Shown here one piece after another: positions 34,031 through 43,674 of a stretch of DNA of 64,000 bases. Position 1 is the stretch's first letter. Each line of letters opens with the position of its first letter. Both the position numbers and the translations under genes were made by a program. The stretch is taken from assembly GCF_042680125.1 (NCBI RefSeq), contig NZ_JBHTNY010000039.1; one strand, written 5' to 3'. Source of the DNA: Robinsoniella peoriensis (GTDB lineage: Bacteria; Bacillota; Clostridia; Lachnospirales; Lachnospiraceae). Below the pieces are notes generated by a model. The model worked only from the letters and a program-made list of their open reading frames with translations, made no database searches and was not told the DNA's origin.

Positions 34031-36139
34031 CTACAATTTAATCTTCAATTCCACTGGTGAACTGTGCATCAGCTGTACGCTTCTGTGATCCGGCTGGGAA
34101 ATTCCGGCGTATAACGTAAATTCATCACTGTCTAAAACTCTTCTGCCATCTTCATCAACTGCTTTCAAAGCCGATGCCTGCACTCTTAACGTTACTTTTA
34201 CCGTTTCTTCTGAAGCCAGAGCCACACGTTTAAATGCACACAGGCTATAATTTTTTACCGCCAAAGCAGATTTCATGTCTTTCACATATACCTGGACCAC
34301 CTCTTCAACCGCTGTACCGCCCCGGTTGGCAAGGGTAACCTCTACTTCAAAATCCTGATTTTTCTTCGGCATTATGGTAAATCCGGCTTCTTCCACTTCC
34401 ACATTTCCGTATGTGAGTCCATATCCAAATGGATACAATGCTTCTTCTTCCATATACCGATAGGTCCTGTTCTCCATGCTGTAGTCTTCAAAGGCCGGCA
34501 TATGCTCCAGATTCCGGTAGAACGTTACAGGAAGTTTTCCGGAAGGTGATGCCTTACCGAATAACAGGTCGGCAATTGCTTTTCCTCCGCCTGCGCCCGG
34601 ATACCATGCCTGCAGGATTGCATCTGCATGTTTGTCTGCATAACTTAAATCAATTGCACTCCCTGCCATCAGTACCACAATGGTTGGTTTGCCGGTTTCC
34701 AGGACTTTTTCTATCAATTCTTCCTGTACTGCGGGGAGCTTCAGATCTTCCTTGTCTCCGGAACCCACATGGTTTCCCTGATCCATCTCTTCCCCTTCCA
34801 GCGTTTCATCCAAACCTACCACCAATACCACCACATCGCTGTGTTCCGCAACAATCTGTGCTTCCGATATTCGATCCTGATCCCATGCAAGGCTCTCTGT
34901 TTTACGGTTCCAGAGTCCGCTGCCTTCCGAATACAGAACTCGGATATCGTCTCCCGCTTCATCCTGAATGCCTTCCAGTACTGTAATATATCTGGATGCC
35001 GTACCATGATAATTTCCAATCAGCGCCACACGGCTGTCTGCATTCGGACCAATTACACCAATTGTCTTAATCTCATTTTTCTTTAACGGCAATACCCCAT
35101 TATTCTTTAGTAGAACTGCACTCTTTCTGGCTGCATCCTGGGCTAGTTGTATATGTTCCTTACATTCCACTACTTCGTATGGTATTTCATCATATTCACT
35201 TCCATCAAATAATCCAAGCAGATATCTGGTGGTAAACAGCCTCTCTGCTGCCTGGGTAATATCCTCTTCCGTTACCAGCCCATCCTGATATGCCTTTAAA
35301 ATATACAGGTACGTAACTCCGCAATTCAAATCACATCCGGCCTTCAGCGCAAGTGCTGCAGATTCTTTTGCATCCTGGGTGATTCTATGATGTTCATGAA
35401 AATCTTTTATTGCCCAGCAGTCCGATACGAAATGCCCTTCAAATCCCCACTGTTCTCTTAAAATATCACGAATTAAAGTATTGCTTCCGCAGCAGGGTTC
35501 TCCATTTGTACGGTTATAAGCTCCCATTACTGACTCTACCCCTGCTTCTTTTACAAGTGCTTCAAATGCCGGAAGGTAGGTTTCTCCCATATCCTTCCTG
35601 GTGGCAACAGCGTTAAATTCGTGGCGCAATGCTTCCGGTCCGCTGTGAACGGCATAGTGTTTTGCACAGGCAGCCGTTTTCATCACCTCTTTGTCCCCTT
35701 GCAGCCCTTCTACAAATGCAACACCCAAACGGCTGGTCAGATAAGGATCTTCCCCATATGTTTCATGTCCCCGTCCCCATCTTGGATCCCGGAAAATATT
35801 TACATTAGGTGACCAGAAAGTAAGCCCCTTGTATATATCCCGATCTCCTTTTGCCGAATATGCATTGTATTTCGCACGTCCTTCTGTTGCAATGGTATCG
35901 GCGATTTTTTTCAACATTTCCTCGTCAAACATGGCCGCCATGCCAATTGCCTGCGGAAAACTGGTTGCCGTTCCCGCCCTTGCAACACCGTGAAGTGCTT
36001 CATTCCACCAGTTATATGCCGGAACACCTAATCTTTTAATCGGCGGTGCATCATATTTTAACTGAGAGGCTTTTTCCTCCAAAGTCATCTGTGCTACCAG
36101 CTCTTTTGCTTTTTTTCTTGCTTCTTCCCTGTTTCTCAT
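34031..36139 (-). CDS. glycoside hydrolase family 3 (beta-glucosidase/beta-xylosidase type)
   Basis: The roughly 702-residue protein has the GH3 N-terminal barrel with FWSPNVNIFRDPRWGRG, KHYAVHSGPE and the nucleophile Asp in HFVSDCWAI. The C-terminal sandwich domain has AIDLSYAD and WYPGAGGGKAIADLLFG, and a fibronectin III-like domain ends it. The DPRWGRGHETYGEDP phrase is shared with bacterial beta-xylosidases. No signal peptide is seen, so it works inside the cell on imported oligosaccharides. ATG 36139 is used because leader copy B ends there; an in-frame ATG at 36151 is the alternative. Confidence 0.9.
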   Translation of the reverse strand: MRNREEARKKAKELVAQMTLEEKASQLKYDAPPIKRLGVPAYNWWNEALHGVARAGTATSFPQAIGMAAMFDEEMLKKIADTIATEGRAKYNAYSAKGDRDIYKGLTFWSPNVNIFRDPRWGRGHETYGEDPYLTSRLGVAFVEGLQGDKEVMKTAACAKHYAVHSGPEALRHEFNAVATRKDMGETYLPAFEALVKEAGVESVMGAYNRTNGEPCCGSNTLIRDILREQWGFEGHFVSDCWAIKDFHEHHRITQDAKESAALALKAGCDLNCGVTYLYILKAYQDGLVTEEDITQAAERLFTTRYLLGLFDGSEYDEIPYEVVECKEHIQLAQDAARKSAVLLKNNGVLPLKKNEIKTIGVIGPNADSRVALIGNYHGTASRYITVLEGIQDEAGDDIRVLYSEGSGLWNRKTESLAWDQDRISEAQIVAEHSDVVVLVVGLDETLEGEEMDQGNHVGSGDKEDLKLPAVQEELIEKVLETGKPTIVVLMAGSAIDLSYADKHADAILQAWYPGAGGGKAIADLLFGKASPSGKLPVTFYRNLEHMPAFEDYSMENRTYRYMEEEALYPFGYGLTYGNVEVEEAGFTIMPKKNQDFEVEVTLANRGGTAVEEVVQVYVKDMKSALAVKNYSLCAFKRVALASEETVKVTLRVQASALKAVDEDGRRVLDSDEFTLYAGISQPDHRSVQLMHSSPVELKIKL

Positions 36140-36249
36140 AAATATACCCATTGCATATTACAGGCCTGCCTGTAATACTGCCACAAATAAAACAGGTTGA
36201 AAGAATTACAGCGTGGCTTCCTTTCTATAAATAATTTTTCTTCCAACCT
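36139..36249 (-). ncRNA. repeated leader RNA, copy B (H-type pseudoknot plus hairpin)
   Basis: Minus strand: stem AGGTTGGAAGAA (36238-36249) / TTCTTTCAACCT (36194-36205) encloses AGAAAGGAAGCCAC; its GCCAC (36213-36217) pairs with GTGGC (36180-36184) outside the stem. A perfect 10-bp hairpin, TATTACAGGC-AG-GCCTGTAATA, follows (36156-36177), then the GH3 start codon. A promoter-like TTGCAC-N16-GATAAT ends 12 bases upstream, so the RNA would begin almost at the first stem. Confidence 0.7.
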
Positions 36250-36260
36250 TATACTCCAAC

Positions 36261-36288
36261 ATTATCACATTTCTTGCTTGCAGTGCAA
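36261..36288 (-). promoter_or_regulatory. likely promoter of leader copy B and the GH3 gene
   Basis: Minus strand: TTGCAC (36283-36288), 16-base spacer, GATAAT (36261-36266). The predicted start of transcription is a few bases before the first stem of the leader. Confidence 0.55.
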
Positions 36289-36394
36289 CTATCTTCACGA
36301 GCACAATTTTATAAGTTAGTAACACTACTATAACACAGGGAAAAATTGAATAACATTAAATAAAATGACCATTATCTATAAAATATTATCCTGT

Positions 36395-36811
36395 TTATTT
36401 ATTGGTTCCCTCTTCCGTCTGAAATGGAACATCGTGGGATTCATATGCTTCTAATGCTGCTTTCGCTTCTTCTTCTGTCAGGTTATACTTGTCCTTTATT
36501 TTTTCTTTTATCTCTTCCGGTGATAAATAAAATTCCTGACAGATTGCGATTAAAATCTTTACAGCTTCCTCTTTTGCCCTTTGCACTCCAAGTTCCATAC
36601 CCTTACGCTGCCCAATCTCCATGCCGTTACGCTGCCCAAGCTCCATGCCTTCTGCAAAACTATCCCTTTTTTCATTCTCTATATGCCAATCCTCATCATA
36701 TTCTGTTAAAATCACCTGCATCACCGTTGCCAAATCCTTATAGAACTTTATAAAGTTATGTTTAATTGCTCGTTCACCCTGTCCGATTTGGCTAAAAGCT
36801 ACTTTCGTTTG
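36395..36811 (-). pseudogene. 3' remnant of a Rpn/PD-(D/E)XK nuclease-like gene
   Basis: An open frame without an initiation signal runs from about 36811 to the stop at 36395. The translation QTKVAFSQIGQG...EYDEDWHIENEKRD followed by repeated GME(L/I)GQR(N/K) units and a helical end matches the C-terminal part of Rpn-family (recombination-promoting nuclease) proteins common in Lachnospiraceae. The N-terminal nuclease domain is absent. The fragment begins next to the right end of the TnpB element, so insertion or deletion by that element probably removed the front part. An internal ATG at 36733 gives 112 residues. Confidence 0.6.
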
Positions 36812-36880
36812 CTATAACAGTCCAGAGCCTTAAATTCCCATACAACGAATGGTACATATTAGCATTTTCGTTAAGTGATA
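36812..36880 (-). mobile_element. right end of the TnpB element, probable omega-RNA 3' scaffold
   Basis: The bases after the tnpB stop include AACGAA...TTCGTT and CCAT...ATGG pairings and the phrase GGAATTTAAGGCTCTGGACT, seen at right ends of IS605-type elements. In this family the guide RNA is formed from the 3' end of tnpB and this segment, with the guide read from the flank beyond it. The boundary near 36812 is inferred from where the broken Rpn-like frame begins. Confidence 0.5.
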
Positions 36881-38002
36881 TTACGCTAATTCGTATCTTG
36901 AAAGGTTTAATGATGCATTATAATCTCTGTCAATTATAAGACCACAACTATCACATTTGTAAACTCTTTCTGATAGTGAAAGTTTTTGTTTTTTGTTGCC
37001 ACAACCACTACAAATCTTAGATGATGCGAACCATTTATCAGCTTCTATACATGCGATACCATTCCACTCACATTTGTATTGTATTTGTCTTTTAAACTCA
37101 TACAGGCATTGCTGTGCAATCGCTTTTGATAAATGTCGGTTCTTCATCATATCTTTGATATTAAGTGTTTCCATAACGATTTGAGATGGTTTGGTTTTCA
37201 CTATCCTGTTCGTTGCCTGGTGCAAGTGATTCACTCTTATGTTGGCTAATCTTCTATGCAATAACTTTATTTTTCTTTCAAGTTTTATAATGTTACTTGT
37301 TTTGACATACTCCTTTCCATTTTTATTTTGTTGGTATTTGTTAGATACCTTGCGTTGTAACCTACGCAGTCTTTTCTCCATTTGCCTGATAACTCTTGTC
37401 CTATTGATATTTTTGAATGTCATGCCGTTACTACAAATGGCCAGGTCTTTGATGCCAACATCAATACCTATGCTTTCTCCGGTAAGTTCTACATATGGCT
37501 GTTCTTGGTCCAACCCTATGGACAAATACCAATACTTCCCGTCAAACGAAATTCTGGGGTTGATGTATTTACATGGAGATAGAGGTAATTGATTCGGTCT
37601 AATAGTTACCCAACCAATCTTCTCTAATAAAACAGCTTTTGCATTTACCTTTAGCTTAGACGTATCATTGTAAAAGCTAGGTTTCGTTTTCTTCCTACTT
37701 TTAAACCTAGGTCTTTCAGTCATTCCTTTGAAGAACTTCTTATAAGCATCGCAACCATCTTTTACAGCCTGCTTTGCCACGTTATTTGACACTTCGCTTA
37801 GCCAAACAAGGTCGCTCTTTTTGAGATTGGTAATTTGTTTTCTTAAATCATTATCGCATATAAACTTACCACCTTGTTTGTAGTTCTCTTGTTGTTTTCC
37901 AAGTGTCCAGTTATAAATAAATCGTGCAGTACCTACGGACTTCCACATTTTTTCTTCTTGCTCCCCGGTAGGATATAATCTAATTCTCTTGGCTCGTATC
38001 AT
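36881..38002 (-). CDS. tnpB: TnpB, RNA-guided endonuclease of an IS200/IS605-type element
   Basis: The 373-residue protein is full length. The RuvC acidic residues are all present: D181 in SIGIDVGIKDLAIC, E278 in IVMETLNIKDM and D360 in DRDYNASLNL. A zinc finger uses C331, C334, C350 and C353 (CSGCG...CDSCG). The N-terminal part is the usual helix-turn-helix-like start (RLYPTGEQEEKMW). No TnpA transposase is coded next to it, so the element would need one in trans to move. TnpB cuts DNA matching the guide of an RNA made from its own right end, helping to keep the element in place. CAGGAG lies upstream of the ATG. Confidence 0.92.
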   Translation of the reverse strand: MIRAKRIRLYPTGEQEEKMWKSVGTARFIYNWTLGKQQENYKQGGKFICDNDLRKQITNLKKSDLVWLSEVSNNVAKQAVKDGCDAYKKFFKGMTERPRFKSRKKTKPSFYNDTSKLKVNAKAVLLEKIGWVTIRPNQLPLSPCKYINPRISFDGKYWYLSIGLDQEQPYVELTGESIGIDVGIKDLAICSNGMTFKNINRTRVIRQMEKRLRRLQRKVSNKYQQNKNGKEYVKTSNIIKLERKIKLLHRRLANIRVNHLHQATNRIVKTKPSQIVMETLNIKDMMKNRHLSKAIAQQCLYEFKRQIQYKCEWNGIACIEADKWFASSKICSGCGNKKQKLSLSERVYKCDSCGLIIDRDYNASLNLSRYELA

Positions 38003-38370
38003 TTTCTAACAACTCCTGAATCATTTTCTTTACTTGGTTTGCTCGCTTACAACTGGTCTTTCACAAATTTAACTGCTTATACCTTAAGTGCGTTAATTAG
38101 GATAATGGAATATTGTACGGAACTGTACTGTTAAGAATCCTTAGAATTTATATATCAGAATTTCAGAAATGGTGCGGCTTCCTGCCGCTGGTGAGTTTAT
38201 TATAGCAAAGAGAGTGTTTATACGCAAGCAGTTTTTCAAGAAATGTTTCGGATAGGGTATTTTCCCTTTACAGTACAATCCGGGTCCATCACTACGCTGA
38301 TGGACCCGAAAGCTACAAGAAAAAATATGCAATAAGTCTGCCCCTTCTCCAAAGACAATTTGAAATATTC
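38003..38370 (-). other. gap: left end of the TnpB element and a strong hairpin
   Basis: The first part (about 38003-38130) is AT-rich and must contain the left end of the TnpB element; no clear boundary was found. CGGGTCCATCA-ctacgc-TGATGGACCCG at 38281-38308 is a perfect 11-bp hairpin 60 bases after the response-regulator stop and may act as its terminator, although a T tract is lacking. No gene is supported. Confidence 0.5.
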
Positions 38371-39930
38371 TCACACCCGCACATTCTCCCTATACTTCGT
38401 AGGCGAAACCCCGGCATGCTTCTTAAATGCCAATGAAAAATAATTCGTATCCCGGTACCCCACTAGCATTGCAATTTTCCCCGTCTTCATATTTGATGTT
38501 TCTAATAAGAATTTTGCCTTTTCTATCCTCTTGCGCACGATGTATTCGTTGCACCCTTCCCCGCAGACCTTTTTAAAAAGCCGCGAAAAATAATTTGGGG
38601 TAATATAGAGATCCGCTGCTATATTTGCTACCGACAGTTCTTCTCCCAGATACTGATCTATGTATTTCTTAGCCTTTGATACGATCTCATGAATGTTTAA
38701 CTCTTCTTTACTAAATAGCTGCACGATATAATTACGTGTAATTTCACAGGCTTCTTCCCGCTGGGCATGCAAAAGGGACTGCAGGAGGGCATTAATTTTA
38801 CTGTCTGTGGCTTCCCCGGAATCACTGATATAAGAAAAGTACAGCACTGCGGCTATCTCAAAGCAGCATCTGCGGACATACGCACTGGATAAATTGTAGG
38901 ACTCTGTTGCCTTGCAGAATGTCTGGAATGCTTTTAATACATAATCAGAGTTACCGACATTTGCAGTCATGACATTTTTCAGCTCCATATAGATCTGCTG
39001 GAACATGGAAACTCTGCTCTGGGCATTATAGGACTGGATAATTTCGTGGATATTTTCTTTTTCATGTTCCAGCAGATATTTGGCATCGTTGTAAGAGACA
39101 TAGAGATTTTTAAATCCCTCTACACTGCTGCCGATTACAGCTTTTGGCATACTGTTGAACTCATCTTTCAAAATATGATTCAGCTGTTCTACCCGCTCCA
39201 CTGTCTCATCTGCCTGCTCTCCTGAAAAATATGCCAGAATAATTTTTCCATCGTCATCCATGAAGGTAATTCCTTCTTCTCTGGCATCCACCATGCCAAT
39301 GCAGATATTCTTGATGGACATGGCACGGAAATTTTCAGATATATCCTTATTATCCGCATACAGTGTCGGTACCAATATCACGATCTGTAATTTCTGCTCC
39401 ACAGCATAACGGTTTTCCAGCAGCAGATTTTGAAACCCTGACAGATCTGCCAGACGATTATGTACCAGATCCCGCATATATTCCTCCAGCTGCATCTGGG
39501 CAGATGCACCCTGGGTTCTCTGCATTCGGCTAGCGAGCTTCTCCTCCAGATTTTTCTGATCCAGATATTCCGCCTGATCCTTCATCAGCTGAGTCAGAAG
39601 GTCCTCATCGATGGGCTTTAACAAAAAATCCACTACCTGCATCCTCAGGCATTCCCTGGCATAGTCAAAGCTGTCATAACCGGTCAGAACTACAATGCGC
39701 ATATCACTTTTAATGGCTTTTACCTGTTCAATCAACTGCAAACCGGTCATCTCTGTCATCTGAATATCCGTAATCATTACATCCGGCATATGCTCTTCTA
39801 TAATCTTCAATGCCTCATTTCCCGAAGCGGCGGCAAACACTTCCTGAAAACCGATGGCATTCCAGGGAATTATATTTTTAATTCCCATACGTATCATTTT
39901 TTCATCATCCACAATTAACACTTTATACAT
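38371..39930 (-). CDS. YesN-type response regulator with AraC DNA-binding domain
   Basis: The 519-residue protein has a receiver domain (residues 1-120) with D8/D9, phospho-acceptor D55 in VMITDIQMTEMTG and K106 region FLLKPIDED. A long helical middle section follows, and the last 100 residues are a double helix-turn-helix of the AraC type (VANIAADLYITPNYFSRLFKKVCG, YRDTNYFSLAFKKHAGVSPTKYRE). Its start overlaps the kinase stop (TAATG). Regulators of this kind activate nearby sugar-importer operons, so the ABC genes upstream are the expected target. Confidence 0.93.
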   Translation of the reverse strand: MYKVLIVDDEKMIRMGIKNIIPWNAIGFQEVFAAASGNEALKIIEEHMPDVMITDIQMTEMTGLQLIEQVKAIKSDMRIVVLTGYDSFDYARECLRMQVVDFLLKPIDEDLLTQLMKDQAEYLDQKNLEEKLASRMQRTQGASAQMQLEEYMRDLVHNRLADLSGFQNLLLENRYAVEQKLQIVILVPTLYADNKDISENFRAMSIKNICIGMVDAREEGITFMDDDGKIILAYFSGEQADETVERVEQLNHILKDEFNSMPKAVIGSSVEGFKNLYVSYNDAKYLLEHEKENIHEIIQSYNAQSRVSMFQQIYMELKNVMTANVGNSDYVLKAFQTFCKATESYNLSSAYVRRCCFEIAAVLYFSYISDSGEATDSKINALLQSLLHAQREEACEITRNYIVQLFSKEELNIHEIVSKAKKYIDQYLGEELSVANIAADLYITPNYFSRLFKKVCGEGCNEYIVRKRIEKAKFLLETSNMKTGKIAMLVGYRDTNYFSLAFKKHAGVSPTKYRENVRV

Positions 39931-41762
39931 TAAAGTACCCCCTTGTATTGTATTTCCTGCTCCAGAGGCAGGCGTATCCGCACCGTCACACCGCCCTGCT
40001 CATTGCAGCTGTAGCGCAGCCCGTACCCGTCCCCATACAGAATCTCGATCCGTTTATTAACATTTCTCACTCCATATCCAAAGGTCTCATCATACTGGGA
40101 GATAGACGCATTCATTTCATCAATCTGATCCCGGGTCATACCAGTTCCGCTGTCCGCCATAATAATGATCAGATCCTCCCCATCTTGATTAGCGCGGATT
40201 GTCACCTTTCCTTTCTTCCCTTCCTTAATCTTCAGCCCGTGGTAAATAGAATTTTCAATCAATGGCTGCAGAGTCATTTTGGGGATCTTGACATTGAAAT
40301 ACTCTTCCGAAATATCAATTTCACTTTGTATGATGTGATCATAACGGATATTTTGAATGGTGAGGTAACTTTTAATATGCTCCAGTTCCTGGGATAATTG
40401 GATAATATCCTTTCCTTTACTCAGGCAGATCCGGTAATAACTTGCCAGGGCTTTCACCATGGTGGAGCTCTCCAGATCTCCGTTGGCAAGCGTCTGCCAG
40501 TGGATACAGTCCAGCGTATTATACAGAAAATGCGGCTGTATCTGGGACTGCAGTGCATTAAAGCGGATCTGTTCCATCTGATGCTGTTCCACCTTCACCT
40601 GCTCCATTAACTCAACAATCCGGTCCATCATCTCGTTAAATCCATGGGATAATTTCTGAAAATCCTGGCCCATTTTTTCTTCCTTTATACGGGTATCAAA
40701 TTTTCCTTCAGATACGCTGTCCATCTTGCTGATCACTTTATCCAGCGGCTGATATGCCTTATGGACGATCCGGCTGCTCTGCACCAGTACAATTGCCACC
40801 AAAAACAGAATCACAACGGATAACATCGCCATAGTAATAATGCTGTCCCTGTATAATTCAAACTCCGGAATGACCATCACCATATAAAAATCCCAGATTC
40901 CAAGTCTTTTATAGAGGTATAATTTACCGGATTTTTTAAAATTTCCTTCTGTACCAGTCAAGAGATTTTTATAATCCACTTCATCCATGACGGAATCCGG
41001 TTCCGAGGATGTCACTACATTTCCTTCCAGCCCCACCAGGCAGGTGATGGAATCAATTTTCCGGTTTGCTTTACTGCCTATCTGAATCAGGGTTGTCTCG
41101 TTGATATTCATACACAGAAGACCCAGCTTTTTTCCTACGTAGCTGGTATCATAGATAGGCTGATAAATATTAAGGGTATATCGGCTGCCCTTAAAATAAG
41201 CATTGTTATAGGTATAACGCATTTCCCCATAACCGGCAAAGCTGCTGCTGTCATAATCCTTTTGATAAGTTTCCTCAAATCCTGTTACCGCCAGGCCGTT
41301 ATCCCCTTTATACAGATAACTGCCGGTATTGGATACCACCCCCAGGAAATTCAGATTTGACTGCAGATTCTTTACGTTAGACAGGGTATTGGTGGCCTTG
41401 TTGGTATTCTCTACCTGGGTTATGGCAGACTGCGCCTTTTCCTCGCTGCTTTGCTCACTGTTTTTGTCAGTGTCCTTTCCGGCTGCATTATTATACTTTA
41501 GATATGCCTGTACATTTTTATCCATGACAATTGACCAGGCAATTGCCTTGTAATTATTCAAGCCACTTTGATAATTCTCTGCCAAAGTATTAATCTGTTC
41601 CATAGCTAGTGCCATCGTCTTCTCACGAACAGACTTAACAGAAGAAATCGTGGAGATGCTCAAAATACACATGGTACTGACAACTACCGCCATGGACAGG
41701 AAAAATTTCATCTTTTTATCAAAATTCATGCGTTCAAAGTAAATTCTCAAGTTTTTAAACAT
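39930..41762 (-). CDS. YesM-type sensor histidine kinase
   Basis: ATG 41762 (MFKNLRIYFERMNFDKK) is used, with GGTGG upstream; the frame extends to 41804. The protein has a membrane helix near residues 20-42, an outside sensor of about 250 residues, a second helix near 300 and a HAMP region (QPLDKVISKMDSVSEG). The histidine is in the LytS/YesM-type box QIQPHFLYNTLDCIHW, and the ATPase part ends with MADSGTGMT and GYGVRNVNKRIEILYG. It is coupled to its response-regulator gene by a TAATG overlap. Such kinases sense extracellular sugars, often through the binding protein coded beside them. Confidence 0.93.
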   Translation of the reverse strand: MFKNLRIYFERMNFDKKMKFFLSMAVVVSTMCILSISTISSVKSVREKTMALAMEQINTLAENYQSGLNNYKAIAWSIVMDKNVQAYLKYNNAAGKDTDKNSEQSSEEKAQSAITQVENTNKATNTLSNVKNLQSNLNFLGVVSNTGSYLYKGDNGLAVTGFEETYQKDYDSSSFAGYGEMRYTYNNAYFKGSRYTLNIYQPIYDTSYVGKKLGLLCMNINETTLIQIGSKANRKIDSITCLVGLEGNVVTSSEPDSVMDEVDYKNLLTGTEGNFKKSGKLYLYKRLGIWDFYMVMVIPEFELYRDSIITMAMLSVVILFLVAIVLVQSSRIVHKAYQPLDKVISKMDSVSEGKFDTRIKEEKMGQDFQKLSHGFNEMMDRIVELMEQVKVEQHQMEQIRFNALQSQIQPHFLYNTLDCIHWQTLANGDLESSTMVKALASYYRICLSKGKDIIQLSQELEHIKSYLTIQNIRYDHIIQSEIDISEEYFNVKIPKMTLQPLIENSIYHGLKIKEGKKGKVTIRANQDGEDLIIIMADSGTGMTRDQIDEMNASISQYDETFGYGVRNVNKRIEILYGDGYGLRYSCNEQGGVTVRIRLPLEQEIQYKGVL

Positions 41763-41912
41763 CGCACCACCTGCCATCCTTTTAAAGTACACAAACGATT
41801 CCACCTGATTGAAGGTGAAATCGTCTTATGGTTTTCCATGATTCTGTTTGCAGTATGAACTTCCTGCTATTGCATTCCCTTATTATATTTCACAATTGTC
41901 TAAAAGTCCATT

Positions 41913-42761
41913 TCAGCCTTTTACGGCTCCCGCCGTCATACCTTTTACCAGCTTATCCTGGAAGAAGATAAACATGATAATCATCGGTAAAACCGTCAGG
42001 GTCAGTACAGCCATAATCATCGGTGTATTCATAGAATACTGTCCCTGGAATTCCCAGACTGCCAGGGGCAGGGTTCTGTTCTGTGTGGACTGGGTCAGGG
42101 TATAGGCAAAACTGAACTCATTCCACATATTAACACCGTTGTAAATTGCAAGTGTAGAGAGTCCGGGTTTTGCAAGCGGTAAAATCATCTTAAAGAACAT
42201 CTTGTACTTATTACATCCGTCTATCTCCGCTGACTCTTCAATCTCTCTTGGAATTCCCTGCATAAAGCTGGTGAGAATGAATACTGAGATAGGAACTGCA
42301 AATGCCACATAAGGACCGATCAATGCCCAGATACTGTCATACAGTCCGGTACTCTGGGACATCTTAAATACCGGGATTAAAGTAATATGTATCGGTATAG
42401 ACATACATGCCACAATCATTGCATAAAGCGGATTTGCCAGCTTGAACTTAAATCTGGCCAATGGATAAGATGCACAGGCAGAGATAAATAATAGTATTGT
42501 CAGGGAAACAGCCAGTACAATCACACTGTTTCCAAAAAATTTCCAGAAATTCCCCGCAAATACCGCCTGGTAATTGTCCAGATTAAAAGCATCCGGCAGA
42601 CTGAAAATTCCTTTTACCAGCATTTCAAATTTTTCTTTAAAGGAATTCAGCACCATAAACACAAATGGCATAAATGATATTATCAGATAAAAGATAGCAA
42701 AAACAAAGGCAATAACCCAGCAAATCACACTTTTCATTTTTGATTTTTTATATTGATCCAT
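41913..42761 (-). CDS. carbohydrate ABC transporter permease, MalG type
   Basis: The 282-residue membrane protein has the EAA loop EESAEIDGCNKYKMFFKMILPLAKPG and ends in KLVKGMTAGAVKG, the common MalG-type ending. It follows the MalF-type gene after three bases. The importer operon codes no ATPase. Confidence 0.93.
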   Translation of the reverse strand: MDQYKKSKMKSVICWVIAFVFAIFYLIISFMPFVFMVLNSFKEKFEMLVKGIFSLPDAFNLDNYQAVFAGNFWKFFGNSVIVLAVSLTILLFISACASYPLARFKFKLANPLYAMIVACMSIPIHITLIPVFKMSQSTGLYDSIWALIGPYVAFAVPISVFILTSFMQGIPREIEESAEIDGCNKYKMFFKMILPLAKPGLSTLAIYNGVNMWNEFSFAYTLTQSTQNRTLPLAVWEFQGQYSMNTPMIMAVLTLTVLPMIIMFIFFQDKLVKGMTAGAVKG

Positions 42762-42764
42762 GAA

Positions 42765-43667
42765 TTACGCCTCCTTTTTTCCATTTAATATTTTCATAGT
42801 AATAAGGGATACCAGGGTAATCAGGATAAACATACCGCCTGCTACCGCAGATCCATACCCCATGTTGAACGTCTTGAAGGATTGTTTATACATATATGTT
42901 GCCATTAATTCCGTAGAAGTACCGGGACCACCGCCGGTCATAACATAAATCAAATCGAAATATTTTAAGGAACCTACCATAGACAGAATTGCTGCACTCT
43001 TCATGGATGGTACTAATAATGGAAGTGCTATTTTCCAGAAATATTGTCCTCTTGTTGCCCCGTCTATGCGGGCAGCTTCAAATACATCATATGGAACATT
43101 GGTGAATGCTGCCATAAAATAAACCATGTAGAAAGGCGTAAACTGCCAGCAGATAACACCGATAACCGTTAATAACGCCGTCCGGGGATTACCCAAAAGG
43201 TCAATGTTGCCGCCCCCGAATACTTTGGCAATGGTACTGATGATGCCGCCATTTGTAGCTAACGCATAAGAAAACAGGAAACCAATCGCTACCGAAGACA
43301 TTAACAATGGTATAAACCAGAGTACTTTAAATAAATTCATTTTCTTCCCGCCAAAATCCAGGAATGTTGCCAATGCCAGACCAATTGGAATCTGAATCAC
43401 AATCGAAAGGATCATAATCTCTATATTATTTCGAAACGCTATCCAGAAACTTCCATCTTTAACCAGTGTAGACCAGTTGCCCAGCCCAATGAAAGACTTA
43501 CTGGAAGAGATCCCATTCCATTTATAAAGGCTGGTGTTAAACGTATCGAGAATAGGATAAAAAATAAATACGATCAATAAAATAATTACAGGTGCCAGGA
43601 AAATGGCTGCTGCCTTCCTGGTGGCTCTTTGTCTTTGTTTCAGCAGGGAAACCTCTTTACCATCCAT
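42765..43667 (-). CDS. carbohydrate ABC transporter permease, MalF type
   Basis: The 300-residue protein has the EAA loop FEAARIDGATRGQYFWKIALPLLVPS and six predicted helices. AAAGGAGG lies seven bases before the ATG, but that site is one arm of a perfect 8-bp hairpin with the preceding CCTCCTTT, so translation is probably reduced relative to the binding protein upstream. Confidence 0.93.
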   Translation of the reverse strand: MDGKEVSLLKQRQRATRKAAAIFLAPVIILLIVFIFYPILDTFNTSLYKWNGISSSKSFIGLGNWSTLVKDGSFWIAFRNNIEIMILSIVIQIPIGLALATFLDFGGKKMNLFKVLWFIPLLMSSVAIGFLFSYALATNGGIISTIAKVFGGGNIDLLGNPRTALLTVIGVICWQFTPFYMVYFMAAFTNVPYDVFEAARIDGATRGQYFWKIALPLLVPSMKSAAILSMVGSLKYFDLIYVMTGGGPGTSTELMATYMYKQSFKTFNMGYGSAVAGGMFILITLVSLITMKILNGKKEA

Positions 43668-43674
43668 CGAATAA

